From Cellvibrio sp. OA-2007 (lineage in GTDB: Bacteria; Pseudomonadota; Gammaproteobacteria; Pseudomonadales; Cellvibrionaceae): 64,000 bases of DNA. The stretch lies in NCBI RefSeq assembly GCF_000953825.1, contig NZ_BBUL01000081.1, positions 1-64,000 of the forward strand, given 5' to 3'. The position numbers and the translations under genes were made by a program. The notes under the pieces are model-generated. The model saw nothing but the letters and a program-made list of their open reading frames with translations. It did no database searches and was not told the origin of the DNA. Shown piece by piece: positions 9,289-17,376 of the stretch; the first letter of the stretch is position 1; each line of letters begins with the position of its first letter.

Positions 9289-10491
9289 CTATTCTGGCAA
9301 TGCCCAGCGCATGGGTACAGTAAACTCGAATCTCGCGCCTGCTATTTCTACTGGTAATGGAGGGAATGGCGCTGAGCGTTGGAGCGCATCAAGAGCCTCT
9401 TTGTTTAGCATGTCATATTTACTGCTTTCCAGCAGCTTGGTGCTAAGCACGTTGCCTTGACGATCGATCACAATTGCAACCCGCACGTTCCCAGCTTGAC
9501 CGCGATCCAATGCTCGCTGTGGGTATCTGGTTTTGCTTCGAATTTTTTTGATGGCATCTGAAACATAAAATTGACGAGCCAATAATGTTTGTGCTGTTAG
9601 CGCTGGCCCTTCTTCTTCATCCTCTTCTGCGGCGGCAACTACAGGTTTTGCTGCTGTAACCGCAGGTTTCGCGGCGGCACTGCTCGTTGCTGCAACAGTT
9701 GTAACAGATGAAGCTTTTTCTGCTTGAGTGGTCGGGATTGGGATATTCAATGTTGGTTTTTCAATCGTCGGCACATCAAATTTGGGTACTTCAGGTTTTG
9801 CTATTACAGCAGTTTCTGTTTTCGCTTTTGCTGAAGACTTAGCTGAAGAGGCCTCTGCAGTTTTTACTTCAACTTGAGTGCCGGTCCAAGTCTTAATTTC
9901 TGCAGTACGTGCTGCAGTTGTCGATATTGCACTGTAACGGCCGCGTAAACCTGCATCCACATCACCGACTTTGAGCAAGCTGTCGCGATAATCAGAAGAC
10001 AGAGGAATCTTTCCTATCCAGGTCGATAAAAGCATAGAAAAAAATTCGTTGTCACTAATATTGCCAAGCAGAACACCGTTGACGGCGACATCCACGCCTT
10101 TGCCAGGGTTGTTAGCAAAGCTAATGAAATCATTTTTTTGGAAGCGGCCTTTAAATAAGCCATCAAACTTCACCATGTTGTCAGCCTGAGCGGTGAGTAC
10201 ATCTACCTTGCTGTTCACTGCCATACCTTCGATCCACATGCGACTAAAGCGGCGGGTGGTCAATCCATCTGGCGCCACAATTTTTAACTCCATGCGCATA
10301 GGTTGGGCGCTGGTCATTAATGTATCAGCATCATTACTGAGTGATTCAGAATAGAGTGCGCCAATAAATACTTCTTGGCCCAACTCCTGATGCACGCCAA
10401 TACCATTGAGCATAGGCTCGGCGCGGGCGATCTGGCATAACATAAGTAATACGACACTGGTAAAAACTCGGAATAGATGGTTGAAGCGCAT
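9289..10491 (-). CDS. Secreted chalcone-isomerase-like domain fused to a TonB C-terminal domain
   Basis: A 400-aa exported protein. Residues 1-24 look like a cleavable signal peptide (ending in IARA, then EP). Residues 25-175 resemble the bacterial chalcone-isomerase-like domain: GALYSES, MRMELKI, the NGVLLGNISDNEFFSMLL segment and WIGKIPLSSDYRDSLL. A long Ala/Lys/Pro/Val-rich linker (about 190-300, with the acidic run EEDEEEG) leads to a TonB/TolA-type C-terminal domain (about 310-398: YPQRALDRGQAGNVRVAIVI, LNKEALDALQRSAPFPPLP). TonB C-terminal domains normally sit on a membrane-anchored protein driven by ExbB/ExbD; here a signal peptide replaces the anchor. The chalcone-like domain is unlikely to make flavonoids. 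An orphan exbD lies 4 kb away; any link is conjecture. Confidence 0.8.
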   Translation of the reverse strand: MRFNHLFRVFTSVVLLMLCQIARAEPMLNGIGVHQELGQEVFIGALYSESLSNDADTLMTSAQPMRMELKIVAPDGLTTRRFSRMWIEGMAVNSKVDVLTAQADNMVKFDGLFKGRFQKNDFISFANNPGKGVDVAVNGVLLGNISDNEFFSMLLSTWIGKIPLSSDYRDSLLKVGDVDAGLRGRYSAISTTAARTAEIKTWTGTQVEVKTAEASSAKSSAKAKTETAVIAKPEVPKFDVPTIEKPTLNIPIPTTQAEKASSVTTVAATSSAAAKPAVTAAKPVVAAAEEDEEEGPALTAQTLLARQFYVSDAIKKIRSKTRYPQRALDRGQAGNVRVAIVIDRQGNVLSTKLLESSKYDMLNKEALDALQRSAPFPPLPVEIAGARFEFTVPMRWALPE

Positions 10492-10749
10492 AGTCTTGCT
10501 ACTCTCTATACTTTTAGGGACTTTGTGGTTTTAGTTTAGTGTATCGTCCAGTCTTTAGGCTGAATTTTGATGGTACAACCCGGATATCATATAGAAAAAA
10601 AGCACTGGAGCGTACATCAGTGATAATTTCACTTATAGTTGTTATATGAATTTTCAGTAGTATCATACCTGCAGGAGTTTTTGAGACGGGAAAACTCATG
10701 CCAACCTGATCACCTCAGATGCATTAATAAAAACATATATTACGAGTAG

Positions 10750-11439
10750 ATGATGGAAACGAAACCTCTGCATAAGGTACCGAGAGAGACGTTAGAACAC
10801 TTATTATCGGGTATCCCATTCTTTAAATCTGTCAGGCAGCAGGACTTGAAGCAATTTGAGTTGTTGCTGCAAGCTTCGCGTATTGTTTCCTTTGTTCCTG
10901 GAGAAATTGTTCTGCAAAAAGGCGATACGGGTAATTGGCTCTATTTTTTACTCAAAGGAAAGTTAGCGGTTTACGTGGATCAGGCATTACAAGGTGACCT
11001 GATAAACTATGTGACACCGGGAGAAGTGTTTGGTGATTTGGCGCAACTGATGGGGCAGGCGCGGACGGCAACGGTAATTGCTGATCCGGCGGCGAAAGAA
11101 TCAATGGTGCTAGCATTGGATTTCAATGTATTTGGACCATTAAACTCTGTGACCCCAATATCTCGGCAAACCAAGCTCACTTACTATCGCAATACCGCAC
11201 ACAATCTACGCTGGAAGCTAGAAGTTTATCGATCCCAGCACTTACAGCATGAGTTGGCCAATAAGCATCGACAAATAAAATTATATATTGGCCCTAAGGA
11301 TACATTGGAAGAGCTAGTGTCGCTGCATGAACAATCCCAAGCCTTGGCATCGCTGCTACTGGAATGGAATAAAGAGTTTGGTGTGTTATCGGCAGAAACC
11401 TTAAATCAAAACCGACATATAACAGAGTCTGAGCACTAG
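10750..11439 (+). CDS. Cyclic-nucleotide-binding domain protein without a DNA-binding domain
   Basis: A 229-aa cytosolic protein. Residues about 18-125 form a cNMP-binding beta-roll: IPFFKSVRQQDLKQF, VPGEIVLQKGD, FLLKGKLAVYV and the phosphate-binding-cassette-like GEVFGDLAQLMGQARTATV. In true cAMP receptors the cassette reads G-E-hydrophobic-x5-R-[ST]-A-T; here GQARTATV keeps Arg-Thr-Ala, so ligand binding is plausible. After residue 150 there is a helical region with no Crp-type helix-turn-helix, so it is probably a regulator acting through protein contacts. The start is the first of two adjacent ATGs. The next gene, 91 bases on, encodes a PilZ protein. Confidence 0.8.
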   Translation: MMETKPLHKVPRETLEHLLSGIPFFKSVRQQDLKQFELLLQASRIVSFVPGEIVLQKGDTGNWLYFLLKGKLAVYVDQALQGDLINYVTPGEVFGDLAQLMGQARTATVIADPAAKESMVLALDFNVFGPLNSVTPISRQTKLTYYRNTAHNLRWKLEVYRSQHLQHELANKHRQIKLYIGPKDTLEELVSLHEQSQALASLLLEWNKEFGVLSAETLNQNRHITESEH

Positions 11440-11530
11440 ATTAGCAACTGCTCCTTGCTCTTACAGCAATCCTGCCATCTGCTGCTACACTGCTTAAAAT
11501 AACATCTCAATAATCGGCGTAGTTGCAGCG

Positions 11531-12205
11531 ATGAAATTTGAAGAACTCAAACTCACCTATGGTTATCCATTGCAATTGCAGACTGCTGCTGTGGCAGGGC
11601 AGGTAGAGCGCTTTTCTTGCCGTTTGATTGGATGTTTGCCCGGACGAAGTGTTTTGCTCTCGGTGCCGAAGCAGGCCGGAAAATTGATTAGGTTCCGGGC
11701 GGGACAAAAATTAGTTGTACGCTTTATGATTGATAACGGTATTGGCGTTTTTGCTGGTGTTGTTGAAAGTCAAACCCAAGATCCATACCCAATTTTGCAT
11801 CTTAGTTACCCTGACGCCGTAACCTTTAAGGGGATTCGTGGTGCGACCCGTGTTGCCGTGCGCGAAAAAATTGATGTTACCAATATTAGTAGAGAGGGAA
11901 AAACAAAAGTATCTGGTTTCATATCTGATATGAGTATCAGTGGCACCAGAATAGAATTGGGTGACGACATTGCTGAAATCGGGGATACACTTGAGTTGAA
12001 AGCGCTGGTGAGCATTCGCGACATAAGGCAAGAGCTAACCTTAATTGGCGTGATTCGGTCTCGTGTTGATCCGACGGATAATCTTGCAGATGGAGCGTTG
12101 GTTAGTTATGGCCTGGAGTTCGTGAGCCAGTCAGATGAGCAGCGCCTGATAATGTATGCATATGTATTCAATCAAATGGTGTTGCAGGAGAATTCAGTTC
12201 CATAG
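11531..12205 (+). CDS. PilZ-domain protein, likely cyclic-di-GMP receptor
   Basis: A 224-aa cytosolic protein with two domains. The N-terminal part (1-100: GYPLQLQTA, RLIGCLPGRSVLLSVP, GQKLVVRFM) resembles the YcgR-N-like beta barrel of flagellar-brake proteins. The C-terminal part (from about 103) is a PilZ domain with both c-di-GMP motifs: RVAVR (RxxxR) and DMSISG (D/NxSxxG). This predicts c-di-GMP-controlled motility or surface behaviour. It follows a cyclic-nucleotide-binding gene and ends before a bidirectional terminator. Flagellar genes are absent from the window; the type IV pilus genes lie about 42 kb away. Confidence 0.87.
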   Translation: MKFEELKLTYGYPLQLQTAAVAGQVERFSCRLIGCLPGRSVLLSVPKQAGKLIRFRAGQKLVVRFMIDNGIGVFAGVVESQTQDPYPILHLSYPDAVTFKGIRGATRVAVREKIDVTNISREGKTKVSGFISDMSISGTRIELGDDIAEIGDTLELKALVSIRDIRQELTLIGVIRSRVDPTDNLADGALVSYGLEFVSQSDEQRLIMYAYVFNQMVLQENSVP

Positions 12206-12230
12206 TTATTCTTTGTGTGGCACTAACAAT

Positions 12231-12258
12231 AAAAAAGGCACCCGAGGGTGCCTTTTTT
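12231..12258. terminator. Bidirectional intrinsic terminator
   Basis: GGCACC (12237-12242) pairs with GGTGCC (12247-12252) around CGAG, with six A before and six T after. It separates the PilZ gene (plus) from the convergent Ala/Lys-rich gene (minus). Confidence 0.9.
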
Positions 12259-12272
12259 ATTGGTGCTTGGAG

Positions 12273-13142
12273 TTAAGCGGCAGCTACAGGAGCGGCAGCT
12301 TTTGGCTTGCGGCCACGTTTAGCTGGTGCGGTACCAGCTGGCTTTTTAGCGGCTACTTTTTTTACTGCAACTTTCTTAGCAGCTGGCTTTTTGGCTGCTG
12401 CTTTCTTTGCAACTGGCTTTTTAGCAGCTACTTTTTTTACAGCAACTTTCTTAACAGCTGGCTTTTTGGCGGCAACTTTGGCTTTAGCTGCGGTTTTCTT
12501 GGCGGCAGCTTTTGCTTTAATTGCAGCTTTTTTTGCAGCGATTTTAGCTTTAGCAGCAGCTTTCTTAGCGGCAGCTTTGGTTTTTAAAGCAGCTTTTTTC
12601 GCGGCAGCTTTAGCTTTAACAGCTTGTTTCTTAGCAGCTAATTTAGCTTTGGCAGCAGCTTTCTTAGCTGCCAACTTGGCTTTAGCTGCCGCTTTTTTCT
12701 CAGCTACTTTGCTTTTTGCAGCAGCTTTCTTAGCTGATGCTTTCGCGCGTTTAGCAACAGCAGCTTCTGCTTTTGCAACTGCTTTGTCATGAGCCGCAGC
12801 AAGTTTGGCAGCAGCTTTAGCAGCAGCGGCCTCTTTCTTGGCAGTAACAACTTTTGCTTTAGCAGCAGCAGCTTCTTTCTTAGCAGAAGCAACAACTGCC
12901 TTGGCTGCAGCAACTTGTTTCGCAGCGGCTGGGGTTTTTTTCTTGGCAGCGGCAGCCAATTTACTTTGCGCAGCTTTCAATGCAGCAGTTGCTTTTGCCG
13001 CATCTTTTACCAAACCTGCAACAGCTTTACCGGCATCAGCCGCTTGAGCTGCGCGAGCTTTTGTCAGTTGCGCTTTCAGTTGAGCCAATTGCTGTTCCAA
13101 ACTTGCAACAGTATTAACAGCGGTTTGTTTACGTGCAGCCAT
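12273..13142 (-). CDS. Histone H1-like Ala/Lys-rich protein with AT-hook (AlgP-like)
   Basis: A 289-aa very basic protein. Residues 1-40 form a short coiled coil (VASLEQQLAQLKAQLTKAR); the rest is built from degenerate AAKKAAAKAK and AAKKPAVKKVA repeats, as in eukaryotic H1 tails and in the AlgP/AlgR3 protein of Pseudomonas. Near the C-terminus KRGRKPK matches an AT-hook core (RGRKP), which binds the minor groove of AT-rich DNA. Expected role: nucleoid-associated protein that coats or bends DNA. The family is naturally variable in repeat number. A purine-rich GGAAG lies before the start codon. Its upstream region is AT-rich. No alginate regulatory genes are nearby, so AlgP function in alginate control should not be assumed. 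Confidence 0.85.
   Translation of the reverse strand: MAARKQTAVNTVASLEQQLAQLKAQLTKARAAQAADAGKAVAGLVKDAAKATAALKAAQSKLAAAAKKKTPAAAKQVAAAKAVVASAKKEAAAAKAKVVTAKKEAAAAKAAAKLAAAHDKAVAKAEAAVAKRAKASAKKAAAKSKVAEKKAAAKAKLAAKKAAAKAKLAAKKQAVKAKAAAKKAALKTKAAAKKAAAKAKIAAKKAAIKAKAAAKKTAAKAKVAAKKPAVKKVAVKKVAAKKPVAKKAAAKKPAAKKVAVKKVAAKKPAGTAPAKRGRKPKAAAPVAAA
12330..12960 (-). repeat. Degenerate Ala/Lys codon repeats inside the H1-like gene
   Basis: The body of the H1-like gene is low-complexity DNA made of short imperfect units built around GCAGCTTTCTTAGC and GGCTTTTTAGC. The 3' part contains two nearly identical blocks encoding KKVAVKKVAAKKP, about 80 bases apart, a likely product of slippage or unequal recombination. 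Open frames on the opposite strand here are by-products of the repeat. Confidence 0.7.
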
Positions 13143-14597
13143 GGTGTGCTTCCTTTATAGTTTTCGAAAAGTCGATAAATGGATTAAAAAGTCCAACATG
13201 TATAAGTTAAAACTTTATTAAAAAAATTCAAGTTTTTTGCGTTAAATAGTCAATAAAAATGTGCTTTTTTGATGAATTTAAGTGAAAAAATGTCTTTTCC
13301 TGAAAATTCAGTAAAGTTTTTGTGACTGTTTCGTTCTGCATTAGAAAAAACAAGTCATCCTGCCGCGCAGCTTTTTAGTTGTTGTAACGGTCAATATTTA
13401 TTTGAGCGTGATATTTTTAAACCTTTTTTAGGTTATTTGGTGGCTCTAAATGGTTGTTGTATTTTTGGTTTGAAGTGCTGTTTCACTACTTCATTGCTAC
13501 GACAGGGAAGCTAATAATTTAATACCTATCGATCGGAGAAATATTAATTCGGCGATTATGGGCAATTGTCCAGATGTTTGTTTTGGGTGAAGGGCGTGCC
13601 CTTTACGCAATTTCAGATTGCGTTGTCAGATAGCTTTGCGATTTTCCCCGTGAGGCTTATTTGCTTTACGTTCGATTGGGGTAATGTAAATCAGCCGTGG
13701 GATAGCTTTTACTCGAATCGCTATAAGCCAGCAGTATTTGTAGTTATGTGGGTAAGCTTGTGAGGTGAGCGTGATTTGTAGTGTGAGTGGTTTGCTGTCA
13801 GAGTGAGTGTTAGAGGTCGCCTATTGGTGGGTGGAGGTTATCGCGCGGAGTTAAGTTTGATTTTGTATTGACTGCGTAATACAAACTATATTCTATTGCG
13901 GTTATCTCTAGTCGATGTTCATGTGTCCGTGTACTGTGAGAATTAGTTCATTCCCGGTGAGTGTGTTTAGGGAAATAAACTTTTATCGCAGCAAGGTTAG
14001 CCGTTAGCTTGCCTAATGAATCTGCAACAAATGTAGCTTTGTTGTCTTAACGCTCCACTTTATCTGGATGTATGTTTTTGTTGCGATGCGAGCCGAGGTG
14101 TAGTTGATGGGTTTCAATGTTTATTTATTCGATACTTCGTCCAATATTATTTTTTGGTGCTCGGCGTGTTTTACTGAATGAGTGCATAAAATTAGTTTTG
14201 TCCTGCGGCACGGCTGCATCAAACCTACGGCTTGCACGCCAGAAAAACTTTGCGTCGCAATGAGTTTTTTGTCGCTGGTATGGTGATTAATATATGGGAG
14301 CCAAAGAGGTGGATAGCCAACAGAGTTGAAATCTGGCTAGCAAGAGAAGTGAGCGGGTGTCCTACCTTTGCGTTCCCTAGAGGGGTGACTGATTTTTGAC
14401 GGTACTACTGATTTTTGAGGGATGCTCATTGTTTGGTCAATAAGTGAGCTTGCCAGTTGGGAGGCCTGAATATTTCACGTAAATTCATTATGCTGGCCGG
14501 ATAAAGGGTTGGTTTTTGCTTCGGCAAAACTGCTAGAATTGATGTTTTACCCCCTAGACTTACTATAACGTTCTATATAACACGAGGAGTTCCCACA
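13143..14597. other. 1.45-kb stretch with no credible gene
   Basis: No frame in this interval looks coding; the longest is a 65-codon frame at 13566 with no homology I recognise. The first 300 bases are very AT-rich and act as upstream region of the H1-like gene. Farther on there are small inverted repeats (13862-13885, 14025-14044, 14243-14270), a tandem ACTGATTTTTGA pair (14388-14399 and 14407-14418), and G/T-rich plus-strand sequence. The last 60 bases hold candidate promoter hexamers for exbD (TTGATG at 14539, TACTAT at 14561). It could hold a small RNA or a decayed gene. Confidence 0.6.
13862..13885. repeat. Perfect 8-bp inverted repeat, operator-like
   Basis: TTTGTATT (13862-13869) and AATACAAA (13878-13885) are exact reverse complements separated by eight bases, the geometry of a dimeric repressor site. 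TTGACT at 13868-13873 overlaps it, and TTCTAT at 13891-13896 follows at a 17-bp spacing, so a promoter may lie under the repeat. No gene follows at a normal distance. Confidence 0.4.
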
Positions 14598-15023
14598 GTG
14601 AGCCGCAGAAAAAAGAACCGTGCTGGCGATGATACTAATGAGATTGACCTGACGCCCATGCTCGATGTGGTGTTCATCATGCTGATCTTCTTTATTGTGA
14701 CCGCTTCCTTTGTGAAAGAGTCAGGCATCAATCCTAACGTTCCTGAGCCAAACAATAATCCTCCGCCGGATGATGCTGAGCCTAACATTCTGGTGCGTAT
14801 TTCTGCGGACGACCAAATTTGGTTGTTGGAGAAAGAGGGCGAGCGTCGCGTTGACGCACGCGCAGTGCGCTCCAACATCGAGCGCTTACGTGCTGAACTG
14901 CCCAAGGCTGCGGTAATTATTCAGGCAAGTGGTGCGGCTAATACCGGCGTTTATGTGACGGTTGCCGATGCTGCCCGTGCTGCCAATGCACCAAGCGTGG
15001 TGCTGGTGCCTATGAAAGATTGA
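14598..15023 (+). CDS. ExbD/TolR-family biopolymer transport protein (orphan)
   Basis: A 141-aa inner-membrane protein of the proton-motive-force motor family. A short cytoplasmic N-terminus is followed by IDLTPMLDVVFIMLIFFIV (about 15-33), which carries the conserved Asp of the ExbD transmembrane helix; the rest is the periplasmic domain (DAEPNILVRISADDQIWL, VIIQASGAANTGVYVTVADA). The start is GTG at 14598 with a good ribosome site GAGGAG (14584-14589). ExbD normally works with ExbB and TonB in one operon; neither ExbB nor TonB is adjacent, and a terminator follows directly. It may serve an ExbB encoded elsewhere, perhaps as a second ExbD. Confidence 0.9.
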   Translation: MSRRKKNRAGDDTNEIDLTPMLDVVFIMLIFFIVTASFVKESGINPNVPEPNNNPPPDDAEPNILVRISADDQIWLLEKEGERRVDARAVRSNIERLRAELPKAAVIIQASGAANTGVYVTVADAARAANAPSVVLVPMKD

Positions 15024-15041
15024 TGGTCGATTCTGCGCCAT

Positions 15042-15072
15042 AAAAAACCGCCTGGCGACAGGCGGTTTTTTT
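15042..15072. terminator. Bidirectional intrinsic terminator
   Basis: CCGCCTG (15048-15054) pairs with CAGGCGG (15059-15065) around GCGA, with six A before and seven T after. It ends exbD on the plus strand and the YbaK-like gene on the minus strand. Confidence 0.92.
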
Positions 15073-15098
15073 ATGCTCGTCAATTGGTCGTTGTGTAA

Positions 15099-15623
15099 CT
15101 AAAGTTCGTATTCGTGGCGTATGTATTTCTTGGGGAGGGTGCTAAAACGGGTGCGTTCAGCACTGAAGTGATCGTGCAGCTTGTTTTGCATCAGTTGTAC
15201 AAAGTCGGGTTGCTTAAGGCGGATAAGGTGGCGATGATCACCTGCTTCGATATAAATCTCTTCCACGCCCAGCAGCTCCTCGTCCCAAATTACGTCAAGG
15301 CCATAGGCCTCACCTAATGCGGGGATTGCCCCTTCTGCGCAGTCTTTAAATATTTCAATTAACTCCTCTTCATCAACTAGTTCCATGTGGCGATCAAAAA
15401 TTTGGTTCAGTGTGTGGCGGAGGATCTTATTGCGCGTTGGCAATATACAAAGTGTGTAATGGAAATCTTCATCGCGTAGCAGTACGCCTTTGGCAAGGCA
15501 ATGATCATCGATTCGGGCAACACGTGCAGTGTTGTATGACCCTTCACAATAATCGTGTTCCAGCAGCGTGAAGTTGATTTGTTTTGCTTTTAAATATTTT
15601 TCTACAGTAGCAGCAACACCCAT
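15099..15623 (-). CDS. YbaK/ProX-type aminoacyl-tRNA deacylase domain protein
   Basis: A 174-aa protein with the YbaK/prolyl-tRNA-synthetase-associated fold, which hydrolyses mischarged aminoacyl-tRNAs. Family-like features are the N-terminal VEKYLKAKQINFTLLEHD, AKGVLLRDEDFHYTLCILP (the core Lys and strands) and EGAIPALGEAYGLDVIWDE (the substrate-binding GxxPPxG-like loop, here GAIPALG). The C-terminal 30 residues are charged and extend past the domain. A related group in Pseudomonas stands alone like this one. Which tRNA it edits cannot be predicted. Confidence 0.8.
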   Translation of the reverse strand: MGVAATVEKYLKAKQINFTLLEHDYCEGSYNTARVARIDDHCLAKGVLLRDEDFHYTLCILPTRNKILRHTLNQIFDRHMELVDEEELIEIFKDCAEGAIPALGEAYGLDVIWDEELLGVEEIYIEAGDHRHLIRLKQPDFVQLMQNKLHDHFSAERTRFSTLPKKYIRHEYEL

Positions 15624-15966
15624 ACTTATATCTCCTGTGGCGAGACGCGCAGAGAAAAGGGTTGAACACTATTTCTTACAGTCATAACCAATAGTTAATA
15701 CGCATCGGATCCATAAATAGTTAAGCAAATGAATTAATAGCGCCATTAGTAATTAACTGCTGGTTAATTGGAGTATAGAAAGGATTCAAAAAAATGCGCC
15801 AAGTGTTTTGGAATTAATCGCCATTTGTTAGAACTGATTGTTGTGAGGCCGGGGTGCTGAAGTAACGCTGAAGTGCTGTGACTTGCAGGGCAATAATATA
15901 TAAGCAATAAAGCAAAAAGCCGCTGTAAAAGCGGCTTTTTGTTATTTGGCGATTAGCTGTGGGCAA
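15624..15966. other. Intergenic region with operator-like repeat
   Basis: This 343-base gap is the upstream region of the YbaK-like gene (minus strand) and the downstream region of the aminotransferase. It holds an inverted repeat AATTAAC (15751-15757) / GTTAATT (15763-15769) and, at its right end, the terminator at 15914-15940. I see no coding frame and no tRNA. Confidence 0.5.
15914..15940 (-). terminator. Intrinsic terminator of the aminotransferase gene
   Basis: AAAAAGCCGC (15914-15923) pairs with GCGGCTTTTT (15931-15940) around a seven-base loop. Read on the minus strand it is a GC stem followed by a T run, 26 bases after the aminotransferase stop codon. Confidence 0.88.
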
Positions 15967-17250
15967 TTAGCTGATGCTGGCTAGTTGCTGTTTTACTGAT
16001 GCCAATTTTACGCAGGTTACGAATACTTCCATTGCGCCAACAACTTCAGGCACTGTGGGTACTGAAGGTGCGATACGAATATTGCGATCTTCAGGGTCTT
16101 TGCCGTAGGGATAGGTTGCACCTGCAGGTGTTAATTTCACGCCTGCTTCTGCGGCGAGGCGAACTGTTTCTTTTGCGCAATTTTTGCGTGTGTCAAAAGA
16201 AACAAAATAACCGCCAACGGGTTTTTCCCATGCGCCTAAATCAGTGCCATCGAATGCTTTGCTTAATGCTGTGAGTACTGCATCAAAACGTGGATTCAAC
16301 AATGCAGCGTGTTTACCCATATGTGCCATCAATGCTTCTTTGTTTGGCAGCAAGCGAGTGTGGCGAATTTGATTTACTTTGTCCGGGCCAATGGTACAGC
16401 TGTTCAAAAACTTTTTGAAACCGGCAAGGTTGGCGGCGCTGGCAGCAACAAAAGCAACACCTGAGCCGGCGTGAGTGATTTTTGAGGTCGATGCAAATTG
16501 CACAACTGAATCTTCAGTGCCGTTGCGACGAGTTGCTTCGAGGATACTTGCCAGCTGTGGTGCGTTTGCGGTCAGGTCGTGAACTGAGTAGGCGTTGTCC
16601 CAGAAGACGCGGAAGTTAGCGCTGGCGATTTGGCCGAGTTTGGCGATGCGCTCAACAGTTTCATCGCTATACACCACACCGGTAGGGTTAGAGTATTTAG
16701 GTACACACCACATGCCTTTAATAGACTTGTCGGCTTTGAGCAATGCTTCAACCGCATCCATATCCGGGCCAGTAGAGGTCATAGGCACATTGATCATCTT
16801 GATGCCGAGTTGCTCGCACACGGTGTAGTGGCGGTCATAACCGGGAACCGGGCAGATAAACTTTACTTCGCCTTCGTTTTTCCAGGCGCTTGCAGCATCC
16901 TTCAAGCCGAATTGATAAGCGGTCAGCATCATTTGGAACATCAGGGTCAAACTGGAGCTGCCACCTACCAATACGTTGGCTGGCTCAACACCCATGATAT
17001 TAGCGCCCAATTGTTTGGCTTCGGGCAAACCGTCGAGGCCGCCGTAGTTGCGGGTATCGGTGCCGTCAGCAGCGATGTAGTTGCCCTTCAACAAACCATC
17101 CAGCTCATCTGACAGATTCAATTGCTCTGCCGAGGGCTTACCGCGGGTTAAATCCAGGTTGAGTTTTTTGGCGAGGATAGCCTGATATTGTTCAGTCAGT
17201 TGGCTTTCCCATTCGCGCAATTGCGCTACAGATGCGTTGTCCAGTTGCAA
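15967..17250 (-). CDS. PLP-dependent class I aminotransferase (AspT/MocR-type)
   Basis: A 427-aa fold-type I aminotransferase. Readable motifs: LDLTRGKPSAEQL near the N-terminus, GGSSSLTLMFQ, the YSNPTGVVYS loop with the Asn that contacts PLP, FWDNAYSVHDL with the Asp/Tyr cofactor contacts, STSKITHAGSG with the Schiff-base Lys, and NIRIAPSVP with the substrate-carboxylate Arg. Length and motif spacing fit the subgroup of aspartate aminotransferases first known from actinobacteria (about 430 aa), so aspartate/2-oxoglutarate transamination is the best guess. It stands alone, with its own terminator. Confidence 0.86.
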   Translation of the reverse strand: MQLDNASVAQLREWESQLTEQYQAILAKKLNLDLTRGKPSAEQLNLSDELDGLLKGNYIAADGTDTRNYGGLDGLPEAKQLGANIMGVEPANVLVGGSSSLTLMFQMMLTAYQFGLKDAASAWKNEGEVKFICPVPGYDRHYTVCEQLGIKMINVPMTSTGPDMDAVEALLKADKSIKGMWCVPKYSNPTGVVYSDETVERIAKLGQIASANFRVFWDNAYSVHDLTANAPQLASILEATRRNGTEDSVVQFASTSKITHAGSGVAFVAASAANLAGFKKFLNSCTIGPDKVNQIRHTRLLPNKEALMAHMGKHAALLNPRFDAVLTALSKAFDGTDLGAWEKPVGGYFVSFDTRKNCAKETVRLAAEAGVKLTPAGATYPYGKDPEDRNIRIAPSVPTVPEVVGAMEVFVTCVKLASVKQQLASIS

Positions 17251-17376
17251 GGCGAGTACCTCAGTTTGGTTGGCGAAGTTCTTTAGGGGTGCAAATTAAG
17301 TATTGCGAATTAAGTGCGGCGCATTATAACCGGTCAGACCCTCATTGTTGTAGAGCGTTTGCTTGCAAATACACAC

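Noticed and set aside
10514-10699. A 61-codon minus-strand frame between the TonB-like gene and the cNMP-binding gene
   Set aside because: It occupies the upstream region of two divergent genes, has no ribosome site and no familiar motif.
12307-13160. Plus-strand frames of 123-161 codons, rich in Ala, Phe, Leu or Ser
   Set aside because: They are antisense readings of the Ala/Lys repeats of the H1-like gene; the composition is an artefact of the repeat.
13566-13763. A 65-codon frame in the non-coding gap
   Set aside because: No ribosome site, no recognisable domain, and codon use unlike the neighbours.
13991-14020. GTTAGCC and GCCTAAT elements resembling integron attC sites
   Set aside because: The core spacing and full inverted structure of attC are missing and no integrase or cassette gene is near.
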